Below, one piece after another: positions 8,638 to 16,650 of a stretch of DNA of 26,889 nt (its first letter is position 1; every line of letters starts with the position of its first letter). This DNA comes from CAZDYP01 sp964509505 (GTDB taxonomy: Bacteria > Chloroflexota > Anaerolineae > JACRMK01), in assembly GCA_964509505.1 (NCBI GenBank), contig CAZDYP010000054.1:1-26889 (forward strand), given 5' to 3'. The translations under genes were made by a program, and so were the position numbers. The notes below the pieces were generated by a model. It saw only the letters and a list, made by a program, of their open reading frames with translations. It ran no database searches and was not told the DNA's origin.

Positions 8638-9870
8638 TCACTTGCCTTGCGCCAACAGCTTCATTAATGCTTCTTCATTAAGGGAGTGCGGGCTGCTGGT
8701 CAACATCTCTTCCAATGTTTCGAGGAATCGCAACGGCAACATGCTGGCTTGATATTGCGGTGGAGTCGCTTGCAAGCTGTCCAAAATTTTGAGCGTCATC
8801 ATGCGTTGCGCTTGATTGCGCGCTTCTTGCTCTTGATGTTCGATTTCCGCTTCGGTCAAGGCGTGGGCTACTTCCAATCGGCTGCGATGCTTGGCGCGCC
8901 ACAGTTCTACCCGTTGTTTGGTCACGCGCGGATCTTCGGGGGCAACGCGCGTCAAGCCCGCAAAGACTAAATGGATGCCGTGCGGTTTCAATTGTTCGCG
9001 CAGTGTGTTCGTCAATTCGTCGCTGATGGTGCGTCGCACCTGACGAGGGTTCGGCTCTTCGCTGTCCTCACGCGGCGCGTAGAGTTCGTCTAGCGTGTAG
9101 CTGGAGATGATGTGGTACAGAATGTCTATGCCGAGCGTGTGCGGCAGGGTCGTCCAATCGAGCCGTTCAGAAGGTTTGGCGCCGATGCGTTCCGCTTGCA
9201 CCGCGTTGAACACGGCGCTGTCATAGAAACGGAAAAAGTGGCTCTTGTCGAGCTCGTGGTTTTGCTCGCGGTCAATCATGAAGATGGCAATCATCCCTGC
9301 TTTGATGGTCATGCCGTCTTTTGTTTGGGCGCGCACGGATTGGAAACGAAATTGATGGCGCAGGTCAACCACTTCGCGCGTCTTGACAGGCTCGGTTTCA
9401 CCGGCCGGCAGGGAAATGGTTTCGAGTGGGTCGCTGAAGTGCGCGCCAGGGCCCACCACGCGTTTGGGTTTGAGGGTGAGCCAATCTTTGGTGACCACTG
9501 CGCTGTGTCCATCCACCAAAATCACGCCGGGCAATAGCCCTGTGCCGCCTTCGATAGTGCGGCGCACTTTCACCTCGGCGACTAAGAAGGATTCACGATG
9601 CAACCCGAATAGCCAACCAAAGAACGCTAGGAACCGATTGAGACGATCCGTGATGTTGTGCGCCTCTAATGGCGAGAGGAGCTCTGCCCAGCTGAGCGCC
9701 GCTAAACCGATGGTGAACAACCCGCCAAGCAACACGAGCGTTGCCGCACCCATGTTGCTTGCAACCAGTGTGACGAGTGTGGGCAAGATCAGCAACACCA
9801 GCAGCAACGTCACCCGTGTTTCGGTGCGTTCTAGTGGGCGTGGGATGCGCTTCTTCTTTTTTGCAGCCAT
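8638..9870 (-). CDS. SPFH/band-7 domain membrane protein B
   Basis: This 410-residue protein has a basic N-terminus (MAAKKKKR) and two hydrophobic segments (about residues 19-38 and 42-65) before an SPFH-like region (about 95-330). Visible patterns are LLPGVILVDGHSAVVTKDW, VVGPGAHFSDPLETISLP, FRFQSVRAQTKDGMTIKAGM, and a long helix rich in Glu/Gln (EIEHQEQEARNQAQR). It is the divergent partner of the SPFH gene downstream. A strong GAGGAGG site precedes the ATG by about six bases, marking this as the first gene of the unit. Function is probably scaffolding at the cytoplasmic membrane; the partner process is not evident from the neighbours. Confidence 0.8.
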   Translation of the reverse strand: MAAKKKKRIPRPLERTETRVTLLLVLLILPTLVTLVASNMGAATLVLLGGLFTIGLAALSWAELLSPLEAHNITDRLNRFLAFFGWLFGLHRESFLVAEVKVRRTIEGGTGLLPGVILVDGHSAVVTKDWLTLKPKRVVGPGAHFSDPLETISLPAGETEPVKTREVVDLRHQFRFQSVRAQTKDGMTIKAGMIAIFMIDREQNHELDKSHFFRFYDSAVFNAVQAERIGAKPSERLDWTTLPHTLGIDILYHIISSYTLDELYAPREDSEEPNPRQVRRTISDELTNTLREQLKPHGIHLVFAGLTRVAPEDPRVTKQRVELWRAKHRSRLEVAHALTEAEIEHQEQEARNQAQRMMTLKILDSLQATPPQYQASMLPLRFLETLEEMLTSSPHSLNEEALMKLLAQGK

Positions 9871-9933
9871 CGTTCAACCTCCTCAAAGTAATATGGGCAG
9901 GTTTCAACCTGACCCGATACCAGTCGCTCTAAC

Positions 9934-9978
9934 AAAAAAACGCACCTTCCTGCCATCCGTGGACTAAAAGGCGCGTTT
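9934..9978 (-). terminator. Rho-independent terminator downstream of the phn operon
   Basis: An 11-bp stem with one mismatch pairs 9938-9948 with 9968-9978. Read on the minus strand, the stem is followed by seven T residues (complement of 9934-9940). It lies downstream of the phnE stop, with a MITE-like element in between, and upstream of the SPFH operon. Nearby, 9898-9911 is a small perfect hairpin (CAGGTTTCAACCTG). Together with the element at 10015-10162 this accounts for most of the 349-bp gap. Confidence 0.7.
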
Positions 9979-10014
9979 GGTTTTCAGCCGTGTCGTATCA
10001 TCTTTCTCCCTGAG

Positions 10015-10162
10015 CTCAGAAAGTGTTTTGAAAATATCAGACCGAGAGCCTAACGGTTTCGCTGGCAAGCCACAAAGCATTTCACGCAGGCTTGCGGCGC
10101 CACTGGTGAACCCGCTTCGCCAGAAAAACCTTTAGGGTCTGAATTTCAAAACACGCTCTAAG
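10015..10162. mobile_element. MITE-like non-coding element with long terminal inverted repeats
   Basis: About 50 bp at each end are inverted copies of one another. The left end reads CTCAGAAAGTGTTTTGAAAA and the right end, on the complementary strand, CTTAGAGCGTGTTTTGAAAT. Both continue through TCAGACC, CTAA, GGTTT and CTGGC, with a 6-base insertion in the left arm. The middle contains a second small inverted repeat (GCAAGCC/GGCTTGC). There is no open frame inside. Size (148 bp) and structure fit a MITE derived from an unidentified insertion sequence. A clear target duplication is not visible. Confidence 0.7.
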
Positions 10163-10219
10163 CAAATTCTAGCATGGATTAGGAGTCATTCCAAACTTTT
10201 TACGCGCTGCGTGTGCTAC

Positions 10220-11572
10220 TTAGACAATGCGCGCGCGCAACTTGGTGCTGGTATAGTCCATCAAATACACGACTAGCGTAATTGCCCACACTGCCACCGC
10301 GGCGTTGCGATATTGCAACAAGTTGATGTATTGAATCAAGATGAAGCCGATGCCGCCGCCGCCAACGAAACCAAGCACAGTTGAGAAACGCACGTTGCCA
10401 TCCCAGCGATACAAGATGTAGCCGATGAAATGCGGGATGACTTGCGGAATGACCGCATAGACGACGGTCTGCAAAAAGTTCGCGCCCGTGGACTTGATGG
10501 CTTCCAGCGGGCCGGGGTCAATGCTCTCGATGGCTTCGGAACAGAGCTTGCCCAACACCGCCGCTGTGTTCACGGCAAGCGCAAGCGTGCCTGCTGCGGG
10601 TCCGATGCCGACCCAGACCACGAACAAGGTGGCGACGATGAGTGATTCAATCGAGCGAAAGATGTTTTGATATAGGCGAATTACCGTATAAATGCCAATG
10701 CCTGCGGTGCGCCACCCCCACGCCGCCAAGCCTACACTTCCTATGATACCCAAACCGAGCGCAGGCAACGACGGCGACAAGGCGCCGATGCTCGCCGTGG
10801 GCAATGGCACAAAGATACTCAGCACATCACCCAAATACCAACCCAGCCCCAAGCCATGCGCGCCGATGAAAACCGCAGCCGAGAGTTTGGAGAGACTCCC
10901 ATTCAAATCCGCCATCAAGTTACGCGCGCCGAAGAAGCTGAGCGGGATGGCGATGATGACGCCGAACACTGTTGCCATGAGCGCCAGCATGATCGTCTCG
11001 TACATCTTCGAGAGCGTGATCTCTGTCGCCTCACTCACCAAGAAGCGTCCCGTATAAACGTCCGCCGCTGCCTCGAAATTGAAATTGATGCCCCAATCGC
11101 GTATCAACGTTCCTTCATATTTAAAGTTGCCTTGTGCATCGGCTTGCAGCGTTTGAATCGGGTCGCGATCCCCGAAGCGTTCCCAATTGATTTGAATTTT
11201 TAGATTGGGCGCGAACCCTTTCCCCTCCAGCGTGAAGGGGTCGCCGACATTGCCGCAATCGCGTGACAAGGTGAGTTGGGGTTTGCCGGGCTCGCCTGCG
11301 GTCAACGGCTTGGGTTGCGCGCCTTCGCAACGCTTTTCGAGTTTGACCTTCACCGCTTCAGCCGATTTCTCGCGCACGACGAAATTGGGGTGTAAGAGCT
11401 GATCGAGCAGGTTGCCCATCAAGTGCGCGTCGTTGAAGAGCTGTCGCATGTCGAGCTTGACCGCTTGCCAGCCGAGGATGAACAAGACCAAGAGCGCAAA
11501 GGTGAGGAGCGCGCGCGCCGTTGCTTGCGCGAAAGGGCTGCTCGGTTTGAAGGAGGAAGATGACTGACTCAT
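10220..11572 (-). CDS. phnE: Phosphonate/phosphite-type ABC transporter permease with inserted Ig-like domain
   Basis: This is a membrane permease of the PhnE family. Residues 19-40 form the first transmembrane helix, and about 185-450 the permease core with five or more helices. The core has the EAA-type loop EAIKSTGANFLQTVVYAVIP near the C-terminus that contacts the ATPase, and the glycine run VGGGGIGFILIQYI typical of PhnE. At 450 residues it is far longer than the usual 260-290. The excess is residues about 62-182, between helix 1 and the core, containing DPFTLEGKGFAPN and ADAQGNF. These match the pattern of IPT/TIG or bacterial Ig-like domains; C82 and C106 could form a disulphide if the domain is extracytoplasmic. 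It is the last gene of the phnD-phnC-phnE unit. Confidence 0.92.
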   Translation of the reverse strand: MSQSSSSFKPSSPFAQATARALLTFALLVLFILGWQAVKLDMRQLFNDAHLMGNLLDQLLHPNFVVREKSAEAVKVKLEKRCEGAQPKPLTAGEPGKPQLTLSRDCGNVGDPFTLEGKGFAPNLKIQINWERFGDRDPIQTLQADAQGNFKYEGTLIRDWGINFNFEAAADVYTGRFLVSEATEITLSKMYETIMLALMATVFGVIIAIPLSFFGARNLMADLNGSLSKLSAAVFIGAHGLGLGWYLGDVLSIFVPLPTASIGALSPSLPALGLGIIGSVGLAAWGWRTAGIGIYTVIRLYQNIFRSIESLIVATLFVVWVGIGPAAGTLALAVNTAAVLGKLCSEAIESIDPGPLEAIKSTGANFLQTVVYAVIPQVIPHFIGYILYRWDGNVRFSTVLGFVGGGGIGFILIQYINLLQYRNAAVAVWAITLVVYLMDYTSTKLRARIV

Positions 11573-11586
11573 GGGGGAAGGGGGAA

Positions 11587-11622
11587 TAAGTAGTGAGTAA
11601 AAAGTAATGCGTGAGAAGTAAT
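11587..11622. repeat. Degenerate heptanucleotide array between phnC and phnE
   Basis: The gap between the phnC stop and the phnE start reads in 7-base words: AGTAGTG, AGTAAAA, AGTAATG, CGTGAGA, AGTAATC. The array abuts the phnC stop codon. Confidence 0.55.
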
Positions 11623-12381
11623 CTAGCGAATCTCAACCTCGACGGCTTCTTCGCCGTAAATTTCTTTGAAGCGTCTTTCGTCAATGTCATGCGGCAAGCC
11701 GTCGAACACGATTTTGCCCGCTTTCATCGCGATGATGCGATGGGCATAAGCGCGCGCCAGACTGAGGAAGTGCAGGCTGCACAGGACCATAATGCCATGC
11801 TCGCGGTTGAGTTGTTGAATGTATTTCAATACAGAATGAGAGGTGGCAGGGTCGAGACTGGCGACCGGTTCATCGGCGAGCATCAGCTTCGGCTCTTGCA
11901 TCAGCGCGCGCGCAATGCCCACGCGCTGTTGTTGTCCCCCGCTCAACGCATCGGCGCGCATGTTGGCTTTGTCCCGAATGCCGACCAAATCGAGATTGGC
12001 GAGCGCGCGCTCCTTGTCTGCATTCGGGAAGACGCCCAATGTCGAGCGCAACGAGCTCACGTAGCCCAAGCGCCCTGTCAGCACGTTGGTCAACACACTG
12101 GAGCGCTTCACCAGATTGAACTGTTGGAAGACCATGCCAATTTGACGACGAATGCGGCGCAGCTCGTCGTCGCCCGCCGCCGTGATGTCTTGTCCATTGA
12201 AGACCACTCGCCCTTTCGTCGGCTCAATCAGACGATTGATGCAACGCAGCAGCGTGGACTTGCCCGACCCTGACAAGCCGATGATGACGAGAAACTGACC
12301 GTCTGGCGCTTCGAACGACACATCATCCAGCGCGAGCGTGCCATTAGGGTAGATTTTGGTGAGGTGTTGGATTTCAAGCAT
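11623..12381 (-). CDS. phnC: Phosphonate/phosphite-type ABC transporter ATP-binding protein
   Basis: This is the cytoplasmic ATPase that powers the PhnDE-type importer. The 252-residue product has Walker A GLSGSGKST, signature LSGGQQQRVGIARAL, Walker B LMLADEPVASLDP and the switch His in LCSLHFLSLA. The region after Walker A (CINRLIEPTKGRVVFNGQDI) and the segment NVLTGRLGYVSSLRSTLGVF are characteristic of PhnC rather than of other importer ATPases. The ATG at 12381 (MLEIQHL) is the start expected for the family. An upstream start at 12486 would merely translate a heptanucleotide repeat array. No Shine-Dalgarno is obvious before 12381. Confidence 0.94.
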   Translation of the reverse strand: MLEIQHLTKIYPNGTLALDDVSFEAPDGQFLVIIGLSGSGKSTLLRCINRLIEPTKGRVVFNGQDITAAGDDELRRIRRQIGMVFQQFNLVKRSSVLTNVLTGRLGYVSSLRSTLGVFPNADKERALANLDLVGIRDKANMRADALSGGQQQRVGIARALMQEPKLMLADEPVASLDPATSHSVLKYIQQLNREHGIMVLCSLHFLSLARAYAHRIIAMKAGKIVFDGLPHDIDERRFKEIYGEEAVEVEIR

Positions 12382-12393
12382 AAGCAGCGTTAT

Positions 12394-12497
12394 CAGTGAA
12401 CGGTGAACAGTGAACAGTGAACGGTGAACAGTGGGCGCTGGCACGGAATCCTGTTTACTGAACACTGAACACTGTTCACTGAACACTGGTCACTGAG
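12394..12497. repeat. Heptanucleotide repeat array with inverted arms between phnD and phnC
   Basis: The left arm, 12394-12433, is made of about five perfect GTGAACR words. The right arm, 12455-12497, is made of ACTGAAC/ACTGTTC/ACTGGTC words. The arms contain GTGAACAGTG and CACTGTTCAC, which are exact complements, so the transcript can fold. The array fills the gap between the phnD stop (12500) and the phnC ATG (12381), and so forms the leader of the phnC coding region. Confidence 0.8.
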
Positions 12498-12499
12498 TG

Positions 12500-13597
12500 T
12501 TACGGCGCTTTGGTTGGCGTCGGGGCAGGCGCTCTAGGTTGAATTTCCTTTTCGAGGTCAAGTCCTAACGCTTTGGCAACCGTGCGAATCGGGTCGAACA
12601 ACTTGTCACTGCCGCCCGCGAACCCATAAATCTGGTAAATGGTGTTCAGCGCCTTCTTGCCGTCATCCGTCGTCGAAATTTCGGTGAACGCGCGGCGCAG
12701 ATCCGCTTTCACTTGTGGGTCGAGGTCTTTACGCACGCTCACCGTGTCATTCGGGATTTCTGCGCTGAACAGCAAGATGCCTACTTTCTCGCGCACGTCC
12801 TTCAGCGTATCCAACATACCAAGGCGCGCATCTTCAAAGGTCGCGCCTGCGTCCACCTGGCCTTGATACACTGCGGTCACGACGTTGTTGTGGCTGCCGG
12901 CGTTCTTCGCTTCCGCAAAATCTTTCTGTGGATCGAGACCGTTCTTCGTCAAGATGTCGCGTGGGTAGAGGCTGCCCGAAGTCGAGATCGGGTCGACGAA
13001 GGCAAACTTCTTGCCCTTCAACGCGGCGACTTTATCTTTATTGGTGGCTTTGCTGTCCTTGGCCAACTTGTCGAGGTCTGGATTCTTTTCGATGTTATAG
13101 ATGATTTGCGCGCGATAGCTAAAGCAGGTGTCTTTGCCGGGTGGGCAGGTCACACGCGGGCTTTGTTGGCGCACGGTGATGAGCAACAATTCGACGCCGC
13201 ATTTCTGGTTGGCGACAACGTAGCCCAACGGGTTCAGCCAACCGATGTCGGCTTTGCCGCTGCACATCGCCTCGACGGTTGCGGCAAAGGAAGTGGTCAC
13301 GGCAGACTCAAGCGCATAGTTCGTCTTTGCCAACACCAGTTTGTCCCAGTCTTTCGCGCCTGCCATGATTTGCTGCGTGTCGCCCGATGGCACAAACAGC
13401 TGGATGACTTTTTTGGGTGCAGGGGTTGGTGTGGCGGGTGGTCTCGTCGGCGTAGGCGGCGGCGCAGGAGTGGGCGTGGCCGGTGGCGCGACGGGCGCGG
13501 GCGTGGGCGCAGTGGTTGGGGTTGGCGCAGCGCCGCAAGCCACCACCCACAACGCCATCAATGCGAACAGCAAAATGAATGAACGTTTCACCATCAT
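12500..13597 (-). CDS. phnD: Phosphonate/phosphite-type ABC transporter substrate-binding lipoprotein
   Basis: This is the extracytoplasmic solute receptor of the importer. The 366-residue product has a lipoprotein signal ending in VVAC, a Pro/Thr/Ala-rich linker of about 45 residues, then a PhnD/SsuA/transferrin-like type-II fold. Family patterns are ADIGWLNPLGYVVA, KGKKFAFVDPISTSGSLYPR, AGSHNNVVTAVYQGQVDAGA and a C-terminal TIYQIYGF segment. The STSGSLYP block corresponds to the oxyanion-binding loop of PhnD proteins. The ATG at 13597 follows a GAGGAGGAG site at seven bases; a TTG farther upstream lies in the Shine-Dalgarno itself. It is the first gene of the phnDCE unit. No C-P lyase, phosphonatase or ptxD gene is in the window, so the substrate (phosphonate, phosphite or phosphate) is open. 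Confidence 0.93.
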   Translation of the reverse strand: MMVKRSFILLFALMALWVVACGAAPTPTTAPTPAPVAPPATPTPAPPPTPTRPPATPTPAPKKVIQLFVPSGDTQQIMAGAKDWDKLVLAKTNYALESAVTTSFAATVEAMCSGKADIGWLNPLGYVVANQKCGVELLLITVRQQSPRVTCPPGKDTCFSYRAQIIYNIEKNPDLDKLAKDSKATNKDKVAALKGKKFAFVDPISTSGSLYPRDILTKNGLDPQKDFAEAKNAGSHNNVVTAVYQGQVDAGATFEDARLGMLDTLKDVREKVGILLFSAEIPNDTVSVRKDLDPQVKADLRRAFTEISTTDDGKKALNTIYQIYGFAGGSDKLFDPIRTVAKALGLDLEKEIQPRAPAPTPTKAP

Positions 13598-13715
13598 GTT
13601 TTTTCTCCTCCTCAAAATATCGGATTTAGTGAAAAGCTATAACCAGCATAACGTGCGTGCAGCGTTTCAGCTGTGGATATGGCGCAGTGTATCACCCCCT
13701 TTCGTTCTACGCTTT

Positions 13716-15989
13716 TCACGGGCCCCAATCCATACGCCGATTGGTGGGGTCGAAGGGCGGCAACGGCGTCCTGAACAATTTGATAGGTTCACCGCCGTTG
13801 ACGCTGACGACCCACACACCCCACGAACCATCTCGATCAGAAAGAAAGGCAATCCATTGTCCATCGGGAGACCACGTAGCGGCGACATTGGTGCCGCCCT
13901 GCGCGATGCGTCGCGCAGCCCCGCCGCCTGCGCCGACGATGTAGATATTCCATGCGCCTTGACCATTTGAGGCGTACGTCAAACGGCTGCCATCAGGCGA
14001 CCAATCGGGCGCGCCAAAGCTGCCGTCGCGCGCAATCAGCCAATTGGCTGGCGGAGCATTGGCGGGGTAACCATCTTCGCCCGAGAGCCAGATACCACAG
14101 CCCTTGCTCCCCACACACCCCGTGTAAGCAATCAACCCGTCGCCGCGCACGGCGGGGATGCGTGCGTCTTTCAACACGCGCAAGGGGTCCGCGCCAATCG
14201 GCGCCACTTCATCCGAATTATATTTGGTCACGATGAACAAGCGATTTTGTTTTTTCCCGTCTTCTTCCACCCGCGTCGAAGAAAACAACACCCGCCCGCC
14301 GCTCGTGAACACCGGATAAAAATTGTCAGGCGCCCCATCTACCCGATTCTCGCCGCCGCTCGGCAAATCTACGAAAAAGACGCCTTCCCCTCGCCCGGCT
14401 TGCGAACTCGCAACCGATTTAAAGATCAACCGCTTGCCATCCTCCTGATAGGACGGATCTGTCGCATCACGAATTTGCCGCCGTTGCGAACCGTCCATGC
14501 CAAAAATGATGACTTGTTGCGCCGCCGAATTACACTCTTGTGGATTACATATTGGAATCGCCAGCTGTCCGCTAAATTGTGGGGCAGGCACGGGCGTATC
14601 GGTGGGCGGGCGGGGTGTGTTCGTTGGCGGCCGTGGCGTGTTGGTGGGTGGCGGCGGCGGGGGCGTGTGAGTAGGCGGCACGGGTGTGGCAGTGGGAGGT
14701 ATCAGCGTCGGCGTTGGTGGCACGCGCGTCGCTGTGGGGAGCGCACGCGTCGGCGTCGGCGGCATGGGCGTTGCGGTTGGTCGTGAGGTTGGCGATGGCG
14801 CAAGCGTGGGCGATGGGGGCAGCGTCGCCGTTGATGTAATGACCACTGGCGCTACGACAGCGGTGGCTGTTGGTGTCGCAGCTGCGCCAGCGAATATGAA
14901 ATAGCCGCCCCCCATTGCCAACAAAATCAACGCCATTGCGCCGACGATGGCTAAGGTGCGCTTGTGCGACGCGCTGGGCGCAGGCGTAGGCACTGGCACT
15001 GGCACCGCGCCGCTGCCCGTTCCCAGCGTCTGCGGAGCTAATGTCGTGCCGACGGTGGGCGTGGGCGTGCCTATGCCTGGCGTCAACGGCACACCTCCCG
15101 CAGGCGTCGCTGGCGTCATCCCACCCATCACGACGGGAGGTATTTCATAGGGGCTGCTATTCTCAAGCGTGATGCGACGAAACGCCGCTACCATCTCCGC
15201 GCCCTTTTGAAAACGATCCGATGGTTTCTTGGCTAACGCCTTCGCGAAGAACTCTTCTATTGCTGGCGGCAAGCTGGGATTGAGCATTCGTGCGTTCGGC
15301 AACGGTTCGCTGATATGCTTGATGACGACGGCAAGCGGTGTATCCGCTTCATAGGGGATGTGTCCCGTCAACATTTCATACAACACGACGGCGAGCGAAT
15401 ACAAGTCAGCGCGCCAATCGGTGGGCAACCCCTGACCTTGCTCGGGCGCCATGTATTCGGGTGTGCCGACGCCGACGCCTGAGCGGGTCAACGCGCGCGA
15501 CGCTTCCGAAACCTTCGCCAACCCAAAGTCCGTCAGCAGCGCATCGCTTTGCGCTTCATTATCGCGCATCAAGATATTCGTCGGCTTCACGTCGCGATGC
15601 ACGATGCCGCGCGCATGGGCATAATCGAGCGCGCTCGCAACTTGCTCTAAAATTCGCAGCGTATCTGCCAACGACATCGGCGGTTTCATCCACGACTTGA
15701 GCGTGCCCCCAGACACAAATTCCATCGCAATATACGTCGCATCGGATGTGTCGCCATAATCGTACACGGGCAAAATGTGCGGATGGTTCAGCTTGGCGAC
15801 GGCGCGCGCCTCTTGCACGAAGCGATCCCGAAACGTCTCATCGTGCGCGAAATAGCTAGGCAGCACTTTAATTGCGACGACCCGATCCAAAGAAGCTTGA
15901 TACCCCTTATAGACGGTCGCCATGCCGCCCTTGCCGACTTGCTCTAAAATTTTGTATTGTCCGATAGACTTGCCGATGAGCTCTGACAT
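13716..15989 (-). CDS. Membrane serine/threonine protein kinase with extracytoplasmic PD40/TolB-like propeller
   Basis: Residues 11-275 are a complete Hanks-type kinase: glycine loop GKGGMA (19-24), K41, E60, HRDVKPTN with D133, and DFG with D154, then GTPEYMAPEQ. It is thus expected to be active. A Pro/Thr-rich juxtamembrane segment (about 280-340) precedes one transmembrane helix (about 345-369). A Pro/Thr linker follows (about 375-480), then a propeller with PD40 motifs such as APDWSPDGSRLTYAS and AATWSPDGQWIAFLSD (about 485-757). The layout is cytoplasmic kinase, membrane, external sensor. It follows recR by 55 bp of heptanucleotide repeats with no terminator, so it may be read with the dnaX cluster or have its own promoter. 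The ATG has no Shine-Dalgarno. The ligand is unknown. Confidence 0.93.
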   Translation of the reverse strand: MSELIGKSIGQYKILEQVGKGGMATVYKGYQASLDRVVAIKVLPSYFAHDETFRDRFVQEARAVAKLNHPHILPVYDYGDTSDATYIAMEFVSGGTLKSWMKPPMSLADTLRILEQVASALDYAHARGIVHRDVKPTNILMRDNEAQSDALLTDFGLAKVSEASRALTRSGVGVGTPEYMAPEQGQGLPTDWRADLYSLAVVLYEMLTGHIPYEADTPLAVVIKHISEPLPNARMLNPSLPPAIEEFFAKALAKKPSDRFQKGAEMVAAFRRITLENSSPYEIPPVVMGGMTPATPAGGVPLTPGIGTPTPTVGTTLAPQTLGTGSGAVPVPVPTPAPSASHKRTLAIVGAMALILLAMGGGYFIFAGAAATPTATAVVAPVVITSTATLPPSPTLAPSPTSRPTATPMPPTPTRALPTATRVPPTPTLIPPTATPVPPTHTPPPPPPTNTPRPPTNTPRPPTDTPVPAPQFSGQLAIPICNPQECNSAAQQVIIFGMDGSQRRQIRDATDPSYQEDGKRLIFKSVASSQAGRGEGVFFVDLPSGGENRVDGAPDNFYPVFTSGGRVLFSSTRVEEDGKKQNRLFIVTKYNSDEVAPIGADPLRVLKDARIPAVRGDGLIAYTGCVGSKGCGIWLSGEDGYPANAPPANWLIARDGSFGAPDWSPDGSRLTYASNGQGAWNIYIVGAGGGAARRIAQGGTNVAATWSPDGQWIAFLSDRDGSWGVWVVSVNGGEPIKLFRTPLPPFDPTNRRMDWGP

Positions 15990-15993
15990 GGTG

Positions 15994-16044
15994 AGTCGTT
16001 AGTCGCTAGTCGTTAGTCATTAGTCGCTAGTCACTAGCGACTAA
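15994..16044. repeat. Heptanucleotide repeat array between recR and the kinase gene
   Basis: Seven consecutive 7-base words of the type GTCGYTA (GTCGTTA, GTCGCTA, GTCGTTA, GTCATTA, GTCGCTA, GTCACTA, GCGACTA) fill the whole 55-bp gap and abut the recR stop codon. The last words turn into the complement of the first, allowing a short hairpin (CTAGTCAC/TAGCGACTA region). Confidence 0.8.
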
Positions 16045-16647
16045 TCACATTTCGCGTCGCCCTTCGAGCGCGCGGGTCAGCGTCACTTCGTCCGCATATT
16101 CGAGGTCGCTGCCAATAGGCAACCCGCGCGCGAGCCGTGTGATGCGCGGCACATGCTGGGCGATTTGCCGATGGATGTACGCGGCTGTGGATTCGCCTTC
16201 GAGGTTAGGGTTCGTTGCCAAGATGACTTCGCGCGTGGGGTTGCGTTGCACGCGCTGCACGAGCTCGCCAATTTTCAAATCATCGGGCAAGATGCCCTCG
16301 ATGGGATTGATCGCGCCGTTGAGGATGTGATACACGCCCTTGAATTCGTGTGTGCGCTCAATCGCGATCACGTCGAGCGGCTCCTCGACGACGCACAGCA
16401 AATTGTGGTCGCGTGTTTCGTCCGCGCAAATCGCGCATGGCGATTGCTCCGCGATGTTGAAGCATGTCTGGCAAATAGTAGTTTTCGCTTTTAGCTCGAC
16501 GAGCGCTGTCGCCAACGACTGCGCCAATTCGTCGGGCATCCGCAGCAAATAGTACGTGAGACGCGATGCCGTCTTGGGCCCAATGCCGGGCAAGCGATTG
16601 AATTGTTCGATGAGGCGCGAGACGGGGGCGGGGGTGGTCGTAGCCAT
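16045..16647 (-). CDS. recR: Recombination mediator protein RecR
   Basis: RecR works with RecF/RecO to load RecA at gapped DNA. The 200-residue product has the usual length and domain order: a helix-hairpin-helix (LPGIGPKTASRL, residues 19-30), a four-cysteine zinc finger (C59, C62, C71, C74), a Toprim domain starting LLCVVEEPLDVIAIERT and including ATNPNLEGESTAAYI, and the C-terminal Walker-like LARGLPIGSDLEYADEVTL. The ATG starts three bases after the ybaB stop with no separate ribosome site, indicating translational coupling. Together with dnaX and ybaB it forms the widely conserved dnaX-ybaB-recR cluster. Confidence 0.97.
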   Translation of the reverse strand: MATTTPAPVSRLIEQFNRLPGIGPKTASRLTYYLLRMPDELAQSLATALVELKAKTTICQTCFNIAEQSPCAICADETRDHNLLCVVEEPLDVIAIERTHEFKGVYHILNGAINPIEGILPDDLKIGELVQRVQRNPTREVILATNPNLEGESTAAYIHRQIAQHVPRITRLARGLPIGSDLEYADEVTLTRALEGRREM

Positions 16648-16650
16648 TTG

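Noticed and set aside
12382..12486. N-terminal extension of PhnC
   Set aside because: It is the translation of the heptad array; the ATPase domain starts properly at the ATG at 12381.
12713..13582. 289-codon open frame opposite phnD
   Set aside because: It ends in Arg/Gly/Trp-rich low complexity opposite the Pro/Thr linker, and phnD on the other strand is certain.
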